NCBI RefSeq assembly: GCF_001039005.1
Contig: NZ_LDWR01000009.1
Span: forward strand, 1 to 64,000
Length of the DNA: 64,000 nucleotides
Reading direction: 5' to 3'
DNA from: Burkholderia cepacia
Lineage (GTDB): Bacteria > Pseudomonadota > Gammaproteobacteria > Burkholderiales > Burkholderiaceae
The notes beneath the pieces are model-generated. The model made no database searches and had not been told where the DNA came from. It saw nothing but the letters and a program-made list of their open reading frames with translations. The position numbers and the translations under genes are program-made. Position 1 is the stretch's first letter. Every line of letters begins with the position of its first letter. Positions 53,668 to 63,569 of the stretch are shown here, piece after piece.

Positions 53668-55368
53668 TCAGACCGTTTCCGGCTGTCGCACGGCCTTCGC
53701 GACATTGCGCGCCAGCGCGCCGTTCGCGACGAAGTACGGCACGTCGACACGCGCGAGCGGTTTGCGGCCGCGAATCTTGTCGGCGATCTTCTCGGCGATC
53801 ATGATCGTCGGCGCGTTCAGGTTGCCGGTCGTGATGATCGGCATGATCGACGCATCGACGACACGCAGCCCTTCCAGCCCGTGCACGCGACCCTCTTCGT
53901 CGACCACGGCCATGTCGTCGTAACCCATCTTGCACGAGCACGACGGATGGAACGCGGTCTCCGCGCGGGCCCGCACGAACGCGTCGAGCTCCTTGTCGGT
54001 CTTGCAGTCGGCGCCCGGGTTCAGCTCGCGGCCGCGATAGCGGTCGAGTGCGGGCTGCCGCATGATCTCGCGCGTTGCGCGGATCGCATCGCGGAACTCG
54101 CGCCAGTCGAGCGCTTCGGCCATGTAGTTGAACAGGATGCTCGGATGCTGGTTCGGGTCGCGCGAACGCAGCTTCACGTGGCCGCGGCTCGGCGAGCGCA
54201 TCGAGCCGACGTGCGCCTGGAAGCCGTGCATCTCGATCGCGTTCGAGCCGTTGTAGTTGATGGCAACCGGCAGGAAGTGATACTGGATGTTCGGCCACGG
54301 ATCGTCGTCGCGCGTGCGGATGAAACCGCCCGCCTCGAAGTGATTGCTCGCGCCGAGGCCCGTGCCGTTCAGCATCCATTCGAGGCCGATCTTCGGCTGG
54401 TTCCACCACTTGAGCGCCGGGTACAGCGATACGGGCTCCTTGCACTCGTACTGGATGTACATCTCCAGGTGGTCCTGCAGGTTCTGGCCGACACCGGGCA
54501 GGTCGAGCACGACGGGAATGTCGAATTCCTTCAGCCACGCGCCGGGGCCGACGCCCGAGCGCTGCAGCAGTTGCGGCGATGCGATCGCGCCGCTGCAGAC
54601 GAGCACTTCGCGGCGCGCATGCGCGGTTGCGCGCTCGCTGCCGCGCAGGTACGTGACGCCCGATGCGCGCTTGCCGTCGAACAGGATGCGGTCGGCGAGC
54701 GCGTGCGTGACGATCTCGAGGTTCGGCCGTGCACGCGCCTGGTCGAGGTAGCCGCGCGCGGTGCTCGCGCGGCGGCCGCGCGGCGTGACGGTGCGGTCCA
54801 TCGGGCCGAAGCCTTCCTGCTGATAACCGTTCAGGTCGTCGGTGCGCGGGTAGCCTGCCTGCACGCCCGCGTCGACCATCGCCTCGAACAGCGGGTTCAC
54901 GCCCGGCTTGCTGGTCGTGACCGACACGGGGCCGTTGCCGCCGTGGTAATCGTTCGGGCCGACGTCGCGCGTCTCGGCTTTCTTGAAGTACGGCAGGCAG
55001 TCGAGATACGTCCAGTTCTCGAGGCCCTTGTGCGTCGACCAGTTGTCGTAGTCGAGCGCGTTGCCGCGGATGTAGCACATCCCGTTGATCAGCGACGAGC
55101 CGCCGAGCCCCTTGCCGCGGCCGCATTCCATCCGGCGGTTGTCCATGTGCGGCTCGGGGTCGGTCTCGTACGCCCAGTTGTAGCGGCGGCCTTGCAGCGG
55201 ATAGGCCAGCGCCGCCGGCATCTGCGTGCGGAAGTCGAAGCGGTAGTCGGGGCCGCCCGCTTCGAGCAGCAGCACCGTCACGTCCGGATCTTCCGTCAGG
55301 CGCGTTGCGAGCACGTTGCCCGCGGAACCGGCGCCGCAGATGATGTAGTCGTATTCGCGTGTCGTCAT
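53668..55368 (-). CDS. betA: choline dehydrogenase
   Basis: The 566-residue GMC-family flavoprotein oxidises choline to betaine aldehyde at the inner membrane. It has the FAD-binding [19 protein letters not shown], the GMC signatures [20 protein letters not shown] and [15 protein letters not shown], and the C-terminal [10 protein letters not shown] with catalytic His and the usual [13 protein letters not shown]. Length equals the usual BetA. It is the last gene of a betI-betB-betA operon, 23 bp downstream of betB. I start it at the ATG at 55368. Confidence 0.95.
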   Translation of the reverse strand: MTTREYDYIICGAGSAGNVLATRLTEDPDVTVLLLEAGGPDYRFDFRTQMPAALAYPLQGRRYNWAYETDPEPHMDNRRMECGRGKGLGGSSLINGMCYIRGNALDYDNWSTHKGLENWTYLDCLPYFKKAETRDVGPNDYHGGNGPVSVTTSKPGVNPLFEAMVDAGVQAGYPRTDDLNGYQQEGFGPMDRTVTPRGRRASTARGYLDQARARPNLEIVTHALADRILFDGKRASGVTYLRGSERATAHARREVLVCSGAIASPQLLQRSGVGPGAWLKEFDIPVVLDLPGVGQNLQDHLEMYIQYECKEPVSLYPALKWWNQPKIGLEWMLNGTGLGASNHFEAGGFIRTRDDDPWPNIQYHFLPVAINYNGSNAIEMHGFQAHVGSMRSPSRGHVKLRSRDPNQHPSILFNYMAEALDWREFRDAIRATREIMRQPALDRYRGRELNPGADCKTDKELDAFVRARAETAFHPSCSCKMGYDDMAVVDEEGRVHGLEGLRVVDASIMPIITTGNLNAPTIMIAEKIADKIRGRKPLARVDVPYFVANGALARNVAKAVRQPETV

Positions 55369-55391
55369 GACGGGTTCTCCTCCCTTAAGAC

Positions 55392-56861
55392 TCAAAACAC
55401 CGGGTTGTAGCGGCCGAGCTCGACCTGCACCGACTTGATTCGAGTGTAGTGCTCAAGCGTCGTGATGCCGTTCTCGCGTCCGACACCGGATTGCTTGTAT
55501 CCGCCAACCGGCATCTCGGCCGGCGATTCGCCCCACGTGTTGATCCAGCAGATGCCGGCTTCGAGGCGATGGATCGTGCGGTGCGCGCGCGACAGGTTCT
55601 CGGTCACGACGCCGGCCGCGAGCCCGTAGTGTGTGTCGTTCGCGCGGGCAATCACTTCGTCCTCCGATTCGAAATCGAGGATGCTCATCACCGGCCCGAA
55701 GATTTCCTCGCGGACGATTTTCATGTCGTCGCGGCAGTTGCCGAACACGGTCGGCGCGACGTACTGGCCGCTGCCGAAGTGACCATCGGTCAGGCGCGTG
55801 CCGCCGGCCAGCAGCTTTGCGCCTTCGGCCTTGCCGCTTTCGATGAAGCCGAGCACCTTGTCGAGCTGCGCGGCCGACACGAGCGGGCCGAAGTTGGTAT
55901 CGGCATCGGTCGGCTTGCCGACGCGGATGCGCTTCACGCGTTCGAGCACGCGCTGCGTGAACGCGTCCTTGATCGAGCGGTGCACGAACACGCGCGTGCC
56001 GTTCGTGCAGACCTGGCCCGAGCTGAAGAAGTTGGCGGTCACCGCGATGTCGGCCGCGCGGTCGAGGTCCGCATCGTCGAACACGATCAGCGGCGACTTG
56101 CCGCCGAGTTCCATCGTCACTTCCTTCAGCGACGACGCGCCGGCCAGCGACATCACCTTCTTGCCCGTCTCGACGCCGCCCGTAAACGACACCTTCGCGA
56201 TGTCCGGGTGGCCGGTGAGCAGCGCGCCGACCGAGCCGTCGCCCTGCACGACGTTGAACACGCCGGCCGGCACGCCGGCTTCCGTATAGATTTCCGCGAG
56301 TTTCAGCGCGGTCAGCGGCGTGACTTCGCTCGGCTTGAACACCATCGCGTTGCCGGCCGCGAGCGCGGGCGCCGTCTTCCAGCACGCGATCTGGATCGGG
56401 TAGTTCCATGCGCCGATGCCCGCGCACACGCCGAGCGGTTCGCGGCGCGTGTAGACGAACGAATCGGCGCGCAGCGGCACCTGCAGCCCTTCGATCGCGG
56501 TCGCGAGGCCTGCGTAGTACTCGATCACGTCCGCGCCGGTGACGATGTCGACCGCGAGCGTCTCGCCGATCGGCTTGCCGGTGTCGCGCGTTTCCAGCGC
56601 CGCGAGTTCGTCGTTGCGCTCGCGCAGCAGGTCGACCGCGCGGCGCAGGATGCGCGAGCGCTGCATCGCGGTCATCGCGGCCCATTCGCGCTGGCCTTCC
56701 CGGGCAGACGCGACCGCGCGGTCGACGTCGGCCGCGCTCGCCTGCTGCACCTGCGCGAGCAGTTCGCCGGTGGCGGGATCGAAGGTGTCGAAAGTCTTGC
56801 CGCTCGTGGCGTCGACGTAACCGCCGCCGATGTAGAGGCGCTGCAAACCGAATACGGACAT
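55392..56861 (-). CDS. betB: betaine-aldehyde dehydrogenase
   Basis: The 489-residue aldehyde dehydrogenase converts betaine aldehyde to glycine betaine with NAD+. Catalytic Cys is in [15 protein letters not shown] and the general base Glu in [17 protein letters not shown]-like [13 protein letters not shown] is present. It starts at the ATG at 56861 ([16 protein letters not shown]) with an AGGAGATC site. It lies between betI and betA. Confidence 0.95.
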   Translation of the reverse strand: MSVFGLQRLYIGGGYVDATSGKTFDTFDPATGELLAQVQQASAADVDRAVASAREGQREWAAMTAMQRSRILRRAVDLLRERNDELAALETRDTGKPIGETLAVDIVTGADVIEYYAGLATAIEGLQVPLRADSFVYTRREPLGVCAGIGAWNYPIQIACWKTAPALAAGNAMVFKPSEVTPLTALKLAEIYTEAGVPAGVFNVVQGDGSVGALLTGHPDIAKVSFTGGVETGKKVMSLAGASSLKEVTMELGGKSPLIVFDDADLDRAADIAVTANFFSSGQVCTNGTRVFVHRSIKDAFTQRVLERVKRIRVGKPTDADTNFGPLVSAAQLDKVLGFIESGKAEGAKLLAGGTRLTDGHFGSGQYVAPTVFGNCRDDMKIVREEIFGPVMSILDFESEDEVIARANDTHYGLAAGVVTENLSRAHRTIHRLEAGICWINTWGESPAEMPVGGYKQSGVGRENGITTLEHYTRIKSVQVELGRYNPVF

Positions 56862-56893
56862 GAGGATCTCCTGGAGGGCGATTGCGTGCCGCG

Positions 56894-57478
56894 TCAGTCG
56901 GACGCGAGCAGCAGGTCGATGTAATCGTGGGCGAGCTTCAGCGCCGCCCGGGTGTCGATCGGGCCGCCGGCGAGCGCACCGCGCAGCCACAGGCCGTCGA
57001 TCAGCGCGGCGAGGCCGCTGGCGGCTTCCCGCGCTTTCGTGCGCGGCAAGGCCTTCGCGAATTCGGCGCACAGGTTCGAATGGAGGCGCCGCGTGTTGAC
57101 GTGCTGCAGGCGCTTGAGCATCGGGTCGTGCATGCTCTGCGACCAGAACGCGAGCCACGTCTTCATCACGGGCGCGCTGACCTGCGTGTCGTCGAAGTTC
57201 GCGGCGACGATCGCGCGCAGCCGGGCGCGCGGGTCCTTGCGCGCGGCCACGCGACGGGCCGTGGTGGCCGACCACAGGTCGCGCAGCACGTGCCGCATCG
57301 TCGCTTCGAGCAGGCCGTCCTTGTCGCCGAAGTAGTGGCTGACGATGCCCGTCGAGATGTTCGCGCGTTGCGCGACCGATGCGAGCGTCGTGCCGGGCAG
57401 ACCCGCTTCGTCGATCGAGCGCAGCGTGGCGTCGATCAACTGGGCGCGGCGAATCTCCCGCATTCCGACTTTCGGCAT
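56894..57478 (-). CDS. betI: BetI, TetR-family repressor of choline-betaine genes
   Basis: The 194-residue protein begins [19 protein letters not shown], the usual BetI start, so the ATG at 57478 is preferred over one nine codons upstream. The TetR helix-turn-helix ([20 protein letters not shown]) is followed by a ligand domain ([15 protein letters not shown]). BetI represses bet genes and is released by choline. A matching operator lies 60 bp upstream. No betT choline transporter gene is adjacent. Confidence 0.93.
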   Translation of the reverse strand: MPKVGMREIRRAQLIDATLRSIDEAGLPGTTLASVAQRANISTGIVSHYFGDKDGLLEATMRHVLRDLWSATTARRVAARKDPRARLRAIVAANFDDTQVSAPVMKTWLAFWSQSMHDPMLKRLQHVNTRRLHSNLCAEFAKALPRTKAREAASGLAALIDGLWLRGALAGGPIDTRAALKLAHDYIDLLLASD

Positions 57479-57535
57479 CGCGACTCCCTTCGCCCGGGCG
57501 GGCATGCATGGAAGTCGAGAGCTTAGCGGTTTTTT

Positions 57536-57552
57536 ATTGATCGTTCAATCAA
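57536..57552. promoter_or_regulatory. BetI operator
   Basis: ATTGATCGTTCAATCAA, read on the bet strand as TTGATTGAACGATCAAT, closely matches the known BetI box around TTGATTGGACGTTCAAT. It lies 58-74 bases upstream of the betI start. Confidence 0.75.
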
Positions 57553-58013
57553 CAAAAAATCGGGGTCCGACGATGAAGAGGGGGGCGGCGGTGTCGCGGA
57601 TCGACCACGTGCGGCGATGTGCAGGTGCGGAAAAACGAATTGAAAGAATGTTGAATAACGAGAATTATGTTTAAAACGGCTCGTGAAAAGATGGTGCAAT
57701 GCACTGGAAAATTTCTGGCCTCGTTTCTATTACGAAACGAAAGAGTGTCGAGGTGTGTGATATTCACCGCGATGTGAAATTGTGAATGCGGATGGTGAAG
57801 GTCGGTAAACTCCAAAAATCCGTTTCAATCAGTCGATTTAAATGCTGTATATCGTTGAATAAAAAGAAAAATATATGGTCTATGTATGCCGATGAAGGGC
57901 GCTCGCAAACGATTGCCATCACCTTCCTGGCGATCCCGCATACCATAGAAAATGATAAAAAAATTTGAATCCGGCCCATTTCCCAACTGAGTAGAGGGGC
58001 TCGTTGGAATGAC

Positions 58014-58043
58014 TTGAGTAAGTAATATTGTCCGTATTAGTAT
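58014..58043 (+). promoter_or_regulatory. candidate promoter of the rhl operon
   Basis: TTGAGT (58014-58019) and TAGTAT (58038-58043) are separated by 18 bp, about 160 bases before the rhlA start. Both boxes are imperfect. I see no clear lux-type box in the leader. Confidence 0.3.
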
Positions 58044-58199
58044 GGCGCCGCACTACGAGGAATGAATGGGCGCCGCGGGTATTTGCCGCGGTGCGTCGGT
58101 TATGGGCTCGGCGACAGGCCGTGCGCCGGGCCGGCGCCAGCCATTGCGCACCTGCAGCATGCCGCGACGTCGAGACGCCGCATCCACCGGAGAACGACG

Positions 58200-59099
58200 A
58201 TGCCGACCGAAAAACACGTGGTCCCGCTGCCGAATGGTCTGAAGGTCTACGTCGAACGGAACGTGTTCGACCCGGCCTTCGACACGGCGATGCTCGTCAA
58301 CGGCGCGCTCGCGACGACCGCGTCGTTCGGGCAGACCGTCCAGTATCTGGGCGAGCGGATCAACACGATCTGCTTCGACCTGCCGTATGCGGGGCAGTCG
58401 CGCCAGCACAACCCGGGCTGCTTCATCCTGACGAAGGACGACGAGGCCGCGATCCTCCAGCATCTGGTCGAGCGCTTCGCGCCCGCGTTCCTGGTGTCGG
58501 TGTCGTGGGGCGGCGTCGCGTCGCTGTTCGCACTCGCGCGCGGCTGCCCGAGCGTGCGGCGCGCGGCGATCTGCTCGTTCTCGCCGTTCCTGAACGACGC
58601 GATGGTCGACTACGTGACGCGCGCCCGCGATCACATCGCGGCCGGCGAGAACCTGAAGGCCGCGCAGTTGCTGAACGACACCGTCGGCCGCTACCTGCCG
58701 CGCATCATGAAGCTGTACAACTACCGGTATCTCACGCGCCTGCCGCGCGACGAGCAGGACCAGGTCGCGTTCCACGTCGACCAGATCCTGTCGCTGCAGC
58801 CCGAGCGCTACTTCAGCGAGTTCTCGAACATCGGCTGCGAGCTGCTGTTCCTGAACGGCGAGCGCGACGAATACACGACGCCGGCCGACGTGCGCCAGCT
58901 CGGCGCGCACGTGCAGCGCGCGCGGTTCGCGACGGTGCCGGACGCCGGTCATTTCCTCGACATCGAAGGCCGCGCGCAGCGCGAATACACCCGTACCACG
59001 CTGCTCGATTTCTTCTGCGACGGGGCGCCCGCGGCCGGCATGGCGCTTGCCGCCGCGCAGGCGTGTGTGTCCGCACCGATGCACGCGCTGTCGTCGTGA
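58200..59099 (+). CDS. rhlA: RhlA, 3-(3-hydroxyalkanoyloxy)alkanoate synthase
   Basis: The 299-residue alpha/beta-hydrolase-fold protein joins two 3-hydroxyacyl chains from ACP into the lipid part of rhamnolipid. The nucleophile motif VSVSWGGVAS places Ser102 exactly where Pseudomonas RhlA has it, and VPDAGHFLDIEG supplies the His. The ATG at 58200 has a GGAGA site 7 bases upstream. It opens the rhl operon and is followed 58 bp later by a methyltransferase gene. Confidence 0.92.
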   Translation: MPTEKHVVPLPNGLKVYVERNVFDPAFDTAMLVNGALATTASFGQTVQYLGERINTICFDLPYAGQSRQHNPGCFILTKDDEAAILQHLVERFAPAFLVSVSWGGVASLFALARGCPSVRRAAICSFSPFLNDAMVDYVTRARDHIAAGENLKAAQLLNDTVGRYLPRIMKLYNYRYLTRLPRDEQDQVAFHVDQILSLQPERYFSEFSNIGCELLFLNGERDEYTTPADVRQLGAHVQRARFATVPDAGHFLDIEGRAQREYTRTTLLDFFCDGAPAAGMALAAAQACVSAPMHALSS

Positions 59100-59157
59100 C
59101 GCCGCGCATCGTGCATCCGGCGTATCCGAATTCCCATCCCAACGAGGCAGGCCAGCC

Positions 59158-59727
59158 GTGAATATCGTTCAGACCATCGCCATCGTCGTTCCGTGGGCCG
59201 CATGGCTCGCCTACTGGATCGCCACGTCGCAGGGCGTGAAGACGACCGTGCGCAAGGAAGCGTCACGCTCGCGCACGCTGCAGTCGATTCCGCTGATCGT
59301 CGGCGGCGCGCTGATCATCCTGCCCGATCCGTCATGGCAGGCGCTCGTGCCCGACTGGCAGCGCTTCGGCCTGCAGGCGCAGTGCGGGCTCGCGGTGCTG
59401 GTCGCCGGCCTGCTGTTCTCGGTGTGGGCGCGGCTGCACCTCGGCACGAACTGGAGCGTGTCGGTCACGCTGAAGGAAGACCATGAACTCGTGCGCACGG
59501 GGCCGTACGCGCTCGTGCGCCATCCGATCTACACGGGCTGCCTGATCGCGCTCGTCGGCGCCGCGCTGATCGGCGGCGAATGGCGCGGCGCGATCGGCGT
59601 GCTGCTCGTGTTCGCGTCGCTCGCGTACAAGGTGCGCGTCGAGGAGAGCTGGCTCACCGGGTATTTCGGGCCGGCGTACGCGCAGTACCGCCGCGAGGTC
59701 GCGGCGCTGATTCCCGGCTTCTACTGA
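59158..59727 (+). CDS. isoprenylcysteine-carboxyl-methyltransferase-like membrane protein inside the rhl operon
   Basis: The 189-residue protein starts at a GTG. It has several hydrophobic helices and the ICMT/PEMT C-terminal signature LVRTGPYALVRHPIYTG (RHPIYTG at 121-127), EE at 162-163 and FGPAYAQYRREVAALIPGFY. Members use S-adenosylmethionine to methylate carboxyl groups or phospholipid amines at the membrane. It sits between rhlA and rhlB in the same direction, 17 bp before rhlB. Methyl-esterification of a rhamnolipid or its lipid precursor is an attractive inference, not shown. Confidence 0.85.
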   Translation: MNIVQTIAIVVPWAAWLAYWIATSQGVKTTVRKEASRSRTLQSIPLIVGGALIILPDPSWQALVPDWQRFGLQAQCGLAVLVAGLLFSVWARLHLGTNWSVSVTLKEDHELVRTGPYALVRHPIYTGCLIALVGAALIGGEWRGAIGVLLVFASLAYKVRVEESWLTGYFGPAYAQYRREVAALIPGFY

Positions 59728-59744
59728 ACCCCGCGAGGCGCGCG

Positions 59745-61028
59745 ATGGCGAAGATGATCGTGACCGCGATCGGCTCGGCGGGCGACGTGCATCCGCTGCT
59801 CGGCGTCGCGCGCACGCTCGCGGCGCGCGGTCACGACGTCGTGTTCTGCACGCACGCGCCGTTCGAGGCGGCCGTGCGCCGTTGCGGTTTCGCATTCGTG
59901 CCGGTCGGCACCGCGGCCGAATACGAGGCCGCGATGGCGAATCCCGCGCTGTGGGACCCGCGCACGTCGTTCCGTACGCTGTGGCAGGTGATCGCGCCGA
60001 TGCTGCGCCCGCACTACGACGCGCTGCGGGCGCTGACCGATGACGATACGGTCCTCGTCGGCACGCTGTGGGCATTCTCCGCACGCTTCATGCAGGAGCT
60101 GCACGGCACGCCGTATGTGTCGGTGCAGGTGTCGCCGTCGACGCTGCTGTCCGCGCATGCGCCGCCGACGCACCCGCGCCTGACGATTCCCGCGCGCTGG
60201 CCGCTGTCCGTGAAGTCGGCGCTGATGACGCTGATCGAGCGTCAGGTGCTCGACCGCGTATGCGGCCCCGCGCTGAACGCGGTGCGCCGCGATCTCGGGC
60301 TCGCGTCCGCGCGGCGCGTGCTCGGCCGCTGGCTGCACTCGACCGACGGCGTGCTGTGCCTGTTTCCCGGCTGGTTCGCGCCGGCGCAGCCCGACTGGCC
60401 GTCGAATCATCTGCAAAGCGGTTTTCCGCTGTTCAACGACATTACGACGCCCGACGAAGATGCGGAACTGGATGCGTTTCTGGCGGCCGGCGAGCGGCCG
60501 GTCGTGTTCACGGCCGGCTCGACGCTCGTCGATCATGCGGCGTACGCGCGCGCGGTGGCGGACGCGCTGCGTGCGACCGGCGCGCGCGGCATCCTGCTGA
60601 CCCCGCACGATGCGGCGCCGGACGGCAACCGGCTGCTGGTGCGCCGCTTCGTGCCGATGCGCACGCTGCTGCCGCGTTGCCGTGCGCTCGTGCATCACGG
60701 CGGGATCGGCACCGCGGCGCTCGCGTGCGAGGCCGGGATCGTGCAGGTCGTGACGCCGTTTGCGCACGACCAGTTCGACAACGCACAACGCGTCGCGGCG
60801 AGCGGCTGCGGCGTGCGCGTCGACGGCCCCGTCGACGGCGCGCGTCTCGGCGCGGCGCTGGCGCGCGTGCTCGACGAACCCGCGTTTGCGGTGCATGCGG
60901 CGCGCACGCGCGCGCTGATCGCTGCCGCGCCGGACGGCTGTCACGCGGCCGCCGATTTCATCGAACGGTTCGCACCGAAGCGCGGGCGGAAGGGCGCGCG
61001 AGCCGATGTCGCGGTGGCGGGCGCATGA
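59745..61028 (+). CDS. rhlB: RhlB, rhamnosyltransferase 1
   Basis: The 427-residue GT1-family glycosyltransferase adds rhamnose from dTDP-L-rhamnose to the HAA lipid, giving mono-rhamnolipid. It has the N-terminal IVTAIGSAGDVHPLLGVARTL and the donor-binding block ALVHHGGIGTAALACEAGIV followed by FAHDQFDNA. The start at 59745 has GAGGCG upstream. Its stop overlaps the exporter start by ATGA at 61025-61028. Confidence 0.92.
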   Translation: MAKMIVTAIGSAGDVHPLLGVARTLAARGHDVVFCTHAPFEAAVRRCGFAFVPVGTAAEYEAAMANPALWDPRTSFRTLWQVIAPMLRPHYDALRALTDDDTVLVGTLWAFSARFMQELHGTPYVSVQVSPSTLLSAHAPPTHPRLTIPARWPLSVKSALMTLIERQVLDRVCGPALNAVRRDLGLASARRVLGRWLHSTDGVLCLFPGWFAPAQPDWPSNHLQSGFPLFNDITTPDEDAELDAFLAAGERPVVFTAGSTLVDHAAYARAVADALRATGARGILLTPHDAAPDGNRLLVRRFVPMRTLLPRCRALVHHGGIGTAALACEAGIVQVVTPFAHDQFDNAQRVAASGCGVRVDGPVDGARLGAALARVLDEPAFAVHAARTRALIAAAPDGCHAAADFIERFAPKRGRKGARADVAVAGA

Positions 61029-62620
61029 GCACCGCGTCGCCGCTTCACGATGGGCCCGCCGCGCCGTCCGCGTTCGACGTGCCGGCCCCCGCGCCGGCCG
61101 CGCAGCCGGTGCGCGGTATTCGGCTCGCGCTGCTGACGTTCGCGCTGTCGCTCGCGACTTTCATCGAGGTGCTCGACTCGACCGTGACGAACGTCGCGGT
61201 GCCGGCGATCTCCGGCAGCCTCGGCGTGTCGAACAGCCAGGGCACGTGGGTGATCAGCTCGTATTCGGTCGCGGCCGCGATCGCGGTGCCGCTGACCGGC
61301 TGGCTCGCGCGCCGCGTCGGCGAGTTGCGGCTGTTCGTCGGCGCCGTGCTGCTGTTCACGCTGACGTCGCTGCTGTGCGGGCTCGCGCGCGACCTGCACG
61401 TGCTGGTGATCTGCCGCGCGCTGCAGGGGCTGTGCTCGGGTCCGATGGTGCCGCTGTCGCAGACGATCCTGCTGCGCACGTTCCCGCCGGACAAGCGCAC
61501 GATCGCGCTCGCGCTGTGGGCGATGACGGTGCTGCTCGCGCCGATCTTCGGGCCGGTGGTCGGCGGCTGGATCGTCGACAACTTCTCGTGGCCGTGGATC
61601 TTTCTGATCAACCTGCCGATCGGACTGTTCTCGTTCGCGGTCTGCACCGCGATGCTGCGCCCCGATGCGCAGCGCGGCGCGGCCGGCCCGATCGACGTGC
61701 CGGGCATCGTGCTGCTCGTGATCGGCGTCGGCTCGCTGCAGGCGATGCTCGATCTCGGCCACGATCGCGGCTGGTTCGATTCGCCGCTGATCGTCACGCT
61801 CGCGGTGGTCGCGGGGATCTCGATCGTGTCGCTGCTGATCTGGGAGGCGGGCGAGGCGCACCCCGTCGTCGATCTCAGCCTGTTTCGCGACCGCACGTTC
61901 TCGTTTTGCGTGCTGATCATCTCGCTCGGGATGATGAGTTTCTCGGTGGTCGGCGTCGTGTTCCCGCTGTGGATGCAGGCCGTGATGGGCTACAACGCGT
62001 TTCATGCAGGGCTCGCGACGGCGTCGCTCGGCGTGCTCGCGCTTGTGTTCTCGATCCTCGTCGGCCTGTACGCGCATCATTTTGACGCGCGCGTGCTCGC
62101 GACGGTCGGTTTCCTCGTGTTCGCGGGCGTCCTCGCGTGGGATGCGCATTTCACGCTGAAGATGACGTTCGCGCAGATCGCCGCGCCTGGCCTGATCCAG
62201 GGGATCGGGCTGCCGCTCTTCTTCATTCCGCTGACCGCCGCGACGCTGTCGCGCATTCCCGACGACCGGCTTGCCGCCGCGTCGAGCCTGTCGAACTTTC
62301 TGCGCACGCTGTCGGCCGCGTTCGGCACCGCGATGAGCGTGACGCTGTGGGACAACCGCGCGACCTATCACTACGACGTCGTGTCGCAATCCGTCACGCA
62401 TGCGTCCGCGAACACGCAGCGTTTCGTGCATGCGCTGAACGGGATGGGCGTGGACGGCGTGCGCGAGCTGAGCACGCTGCACCAGGTCGTGATGCAGCAG
62501 GCCTACATGATGGCGACGAACGACATGTTCTGGATGGCGAGCATGACCTGCCTCGCGCTCGCGGCCATGATGTGGCTGACGCGACCCAAGCGCGGCGCGG
62601 CGGCGTCCTTCGGGCATTGA
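61025..62620 (+). CDS. EmrB/QacA (DHA2) MFS exporter of the rhl operon
   Basis: The 531-residue protein has about fourteen helices of the DHA2 group: FIEVLDSTVTNVAVPAISGS in helix 1, GWLARRVGELRLF after helix 2, and the WALWAMTVLLAPIFGPVVGG antiporter motif C region. In a cluster with rhl genes and an outer-membrane factor it probably exports rhamnolipid or precursor. It is translationally coupled to rhlB. Confidence 0.88.
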   Translation: MSTASPLHDGPAAPSAFDVPAPAPAAQPVRGIRLALLTFALSLATFIEVLDSTVTNVAVPAISGSLGVSNSQGTWVISSYSVAAAIAVPLTGWLARRVGELRLFVGAVLLFTLTSLLCGLARDLHVLVICRALQGLCSGPMVPLSQTILLRTFPPDKRTIALALWAMTVLLAPIFGPVVGGWIVDNFSWPWIFLINLPIGLFSFAVCTAMLRPDAQRGAAGPIDVPGIVLLVIGVGSLQAMLDLGHDRGWFDSPLIVTLAVVAGISIVSLLIWEAGEAHPVVDLSLFRDRTFSFCVLIISLGMMSFSVVGVVFPLWMQAVMGYNAFHAGLATASLGVLALVFSILVGLYAHHFDARVLATVGFLVFAGVLAWDAHFTLKMTFAQIAAPGLIQGIGLPLFFIPLTAATLSRIPDDRLAAASSLSNFLRTLSAAFGTAMSVTLWDNRATYHYDVVSQSVTHASANTQRFVHALNGMGVDGVRELSTLHQVVMQQAYMMATNDMFWMASMTCLALAAMMWLTRPKRGAAASFGH

Positions 62621-62630
62621 GGAGATGAAC

Positions 62631-63569
62631 ATGACGACACTCGGCGCACTCGTGATCCTGTATCACCCGAGCGATGCGCAGCTCGAAGCACTCGGTGCAT
62701 GGCGGCATGCGTGCGATGCATTGCTCGTCGTCGACAACACGCCGCAGCCCGATGCACGGGCACGCGACCTGTGTGCGCGCGACGGCATCGCGCTGCTGCA
62801 TCACGGCAATCGCGGCGGGATCGCGGGCGCGTACAACGCGGGGCTCGTGGCGTTGTTTCGCGACCGCATCGATGCGGTCGCGTTGTTCGACCAGGATTCA
62901 TCGGTGCCGGCCGCGTATTTCCCGGTGATGCGCGATGTTTGTGCCGGGCTCGCGGGGCGTGCGTTCCTGGCCGGCCCGCGCATTTTCGATGAGAACGCGC
63001 GCAGCTTCCTGCCCGAACTGTCGACCAACGGCATCGGGCTGCGCCGCCTGCACATCGAGCCGGGCGCGCCGCTGCAGCGTTGCGCGTTCCTGATCTCGTC
63101 GGGCTGCGTCGTGTCGCGCGACGCGTTCGACTTGCTTGGCCGGTTCGACGAGACGCTGTTCATCGATCACGTCGACACCGAATACAGCTTCCGTGCGCTG
63201 TCGCGCAACGTGCCGCTCTATGTCGTGCCGTCGCTGGTGCTGCCGCACCGGATCGGCGCGAAGCAGCGCCACGCGATCGGCCCTTTCGAAATGACGTCGA
63301 TGAATCACTCGTGGCAACGCCGCTACTACAGCGCGCGCAATGCGGTGCAGCTCGGGATGCAATACGGGCTGCGCTTTCCGGTGGCGATCGTGCCGAACCT
63401 GCTGACCGTGTGGCAGATCGTGCAGATCGCGCTCGTCGAACGCGACAAGCGCGCGAAGCTCGCGGGCATCCTGTTCGGCGTCGCGGACGGCCTGTTCGGC
63501 CGGCTCGGCCCGCTCGAACGCACGCGGCCGCGGCTGGCCGCGCGTGCGCAGCGCATTCAGCAGGGATGA
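62631..63569 (+). CDS. rhlC: RhlC, rhamnosyltransferase 2
   Basis: The 312-residue GT2-family enzyme adds the second rhamnose. It has DDTP-like VVDNTPQPDARARDLC, HHGNRGGIAGAYNAGL, the DxD-like FDQDSSVPAAYF and a C-terminal hydrophobic region. A GGAG at 62621-62624 is 6 bases from the ATG at 62631 but directly abuts one at 62625, so I choose 62631. Its stop overlaps the next gene by ATGA. Confidence 0.9.
   Translation: MTTLGALVILYHPSDAQLEALGAWRHACDALLVVDNTPQPDARARDLCARDGIALLHHGNRGGIAGAYNAGLVALFRDRIDAVALFDQDSSVPAAYFPVMRDVCAGLAGRAFLAGPRIFDENARSFLPELSTNGIGLRRLHIEPGAPLQRCAFLISSGCVVSRDAFDLLGRFDETLFIDHVDTEYSFRALSRNVPLYVVPSLVLPHRIGAKQRHAIGPFEMTSMNHSWQRRYYSARNAVQLGMQYGLRFPVAIVPNLLTVWQIVQIALVERDKRAKLAGILFGVADGLFGRLGPLERTRPRLAARAQRIQQG

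Larger units (their letters stand above)
57479..58199. other. 721-bp AT-rich region between betI and rhlA
   Basis: It holds the BetI box at its left end and the rhl promoter at its right. From about 57610 to 57970 A and T are far more common than elsewhere in the window. A short open frame at 57786-57968 has no ribosome site or codon bias and I do not call it. A small regulatory RNA cannot be excluded. Confidence 0.5.

Noticed and set aside
57786-57968. 60-codon frame in the AT-rich block before rhlA
   Set aside because: No ribosome site, AT-rich codons unlike any neighbour and no recognisable motif.
57960-58199. Quorum-sensing lux-type box before rhlA
   Set aside because: I looked for a CTGT-N10-ACAG type palindrome and found none convincing in the leader.
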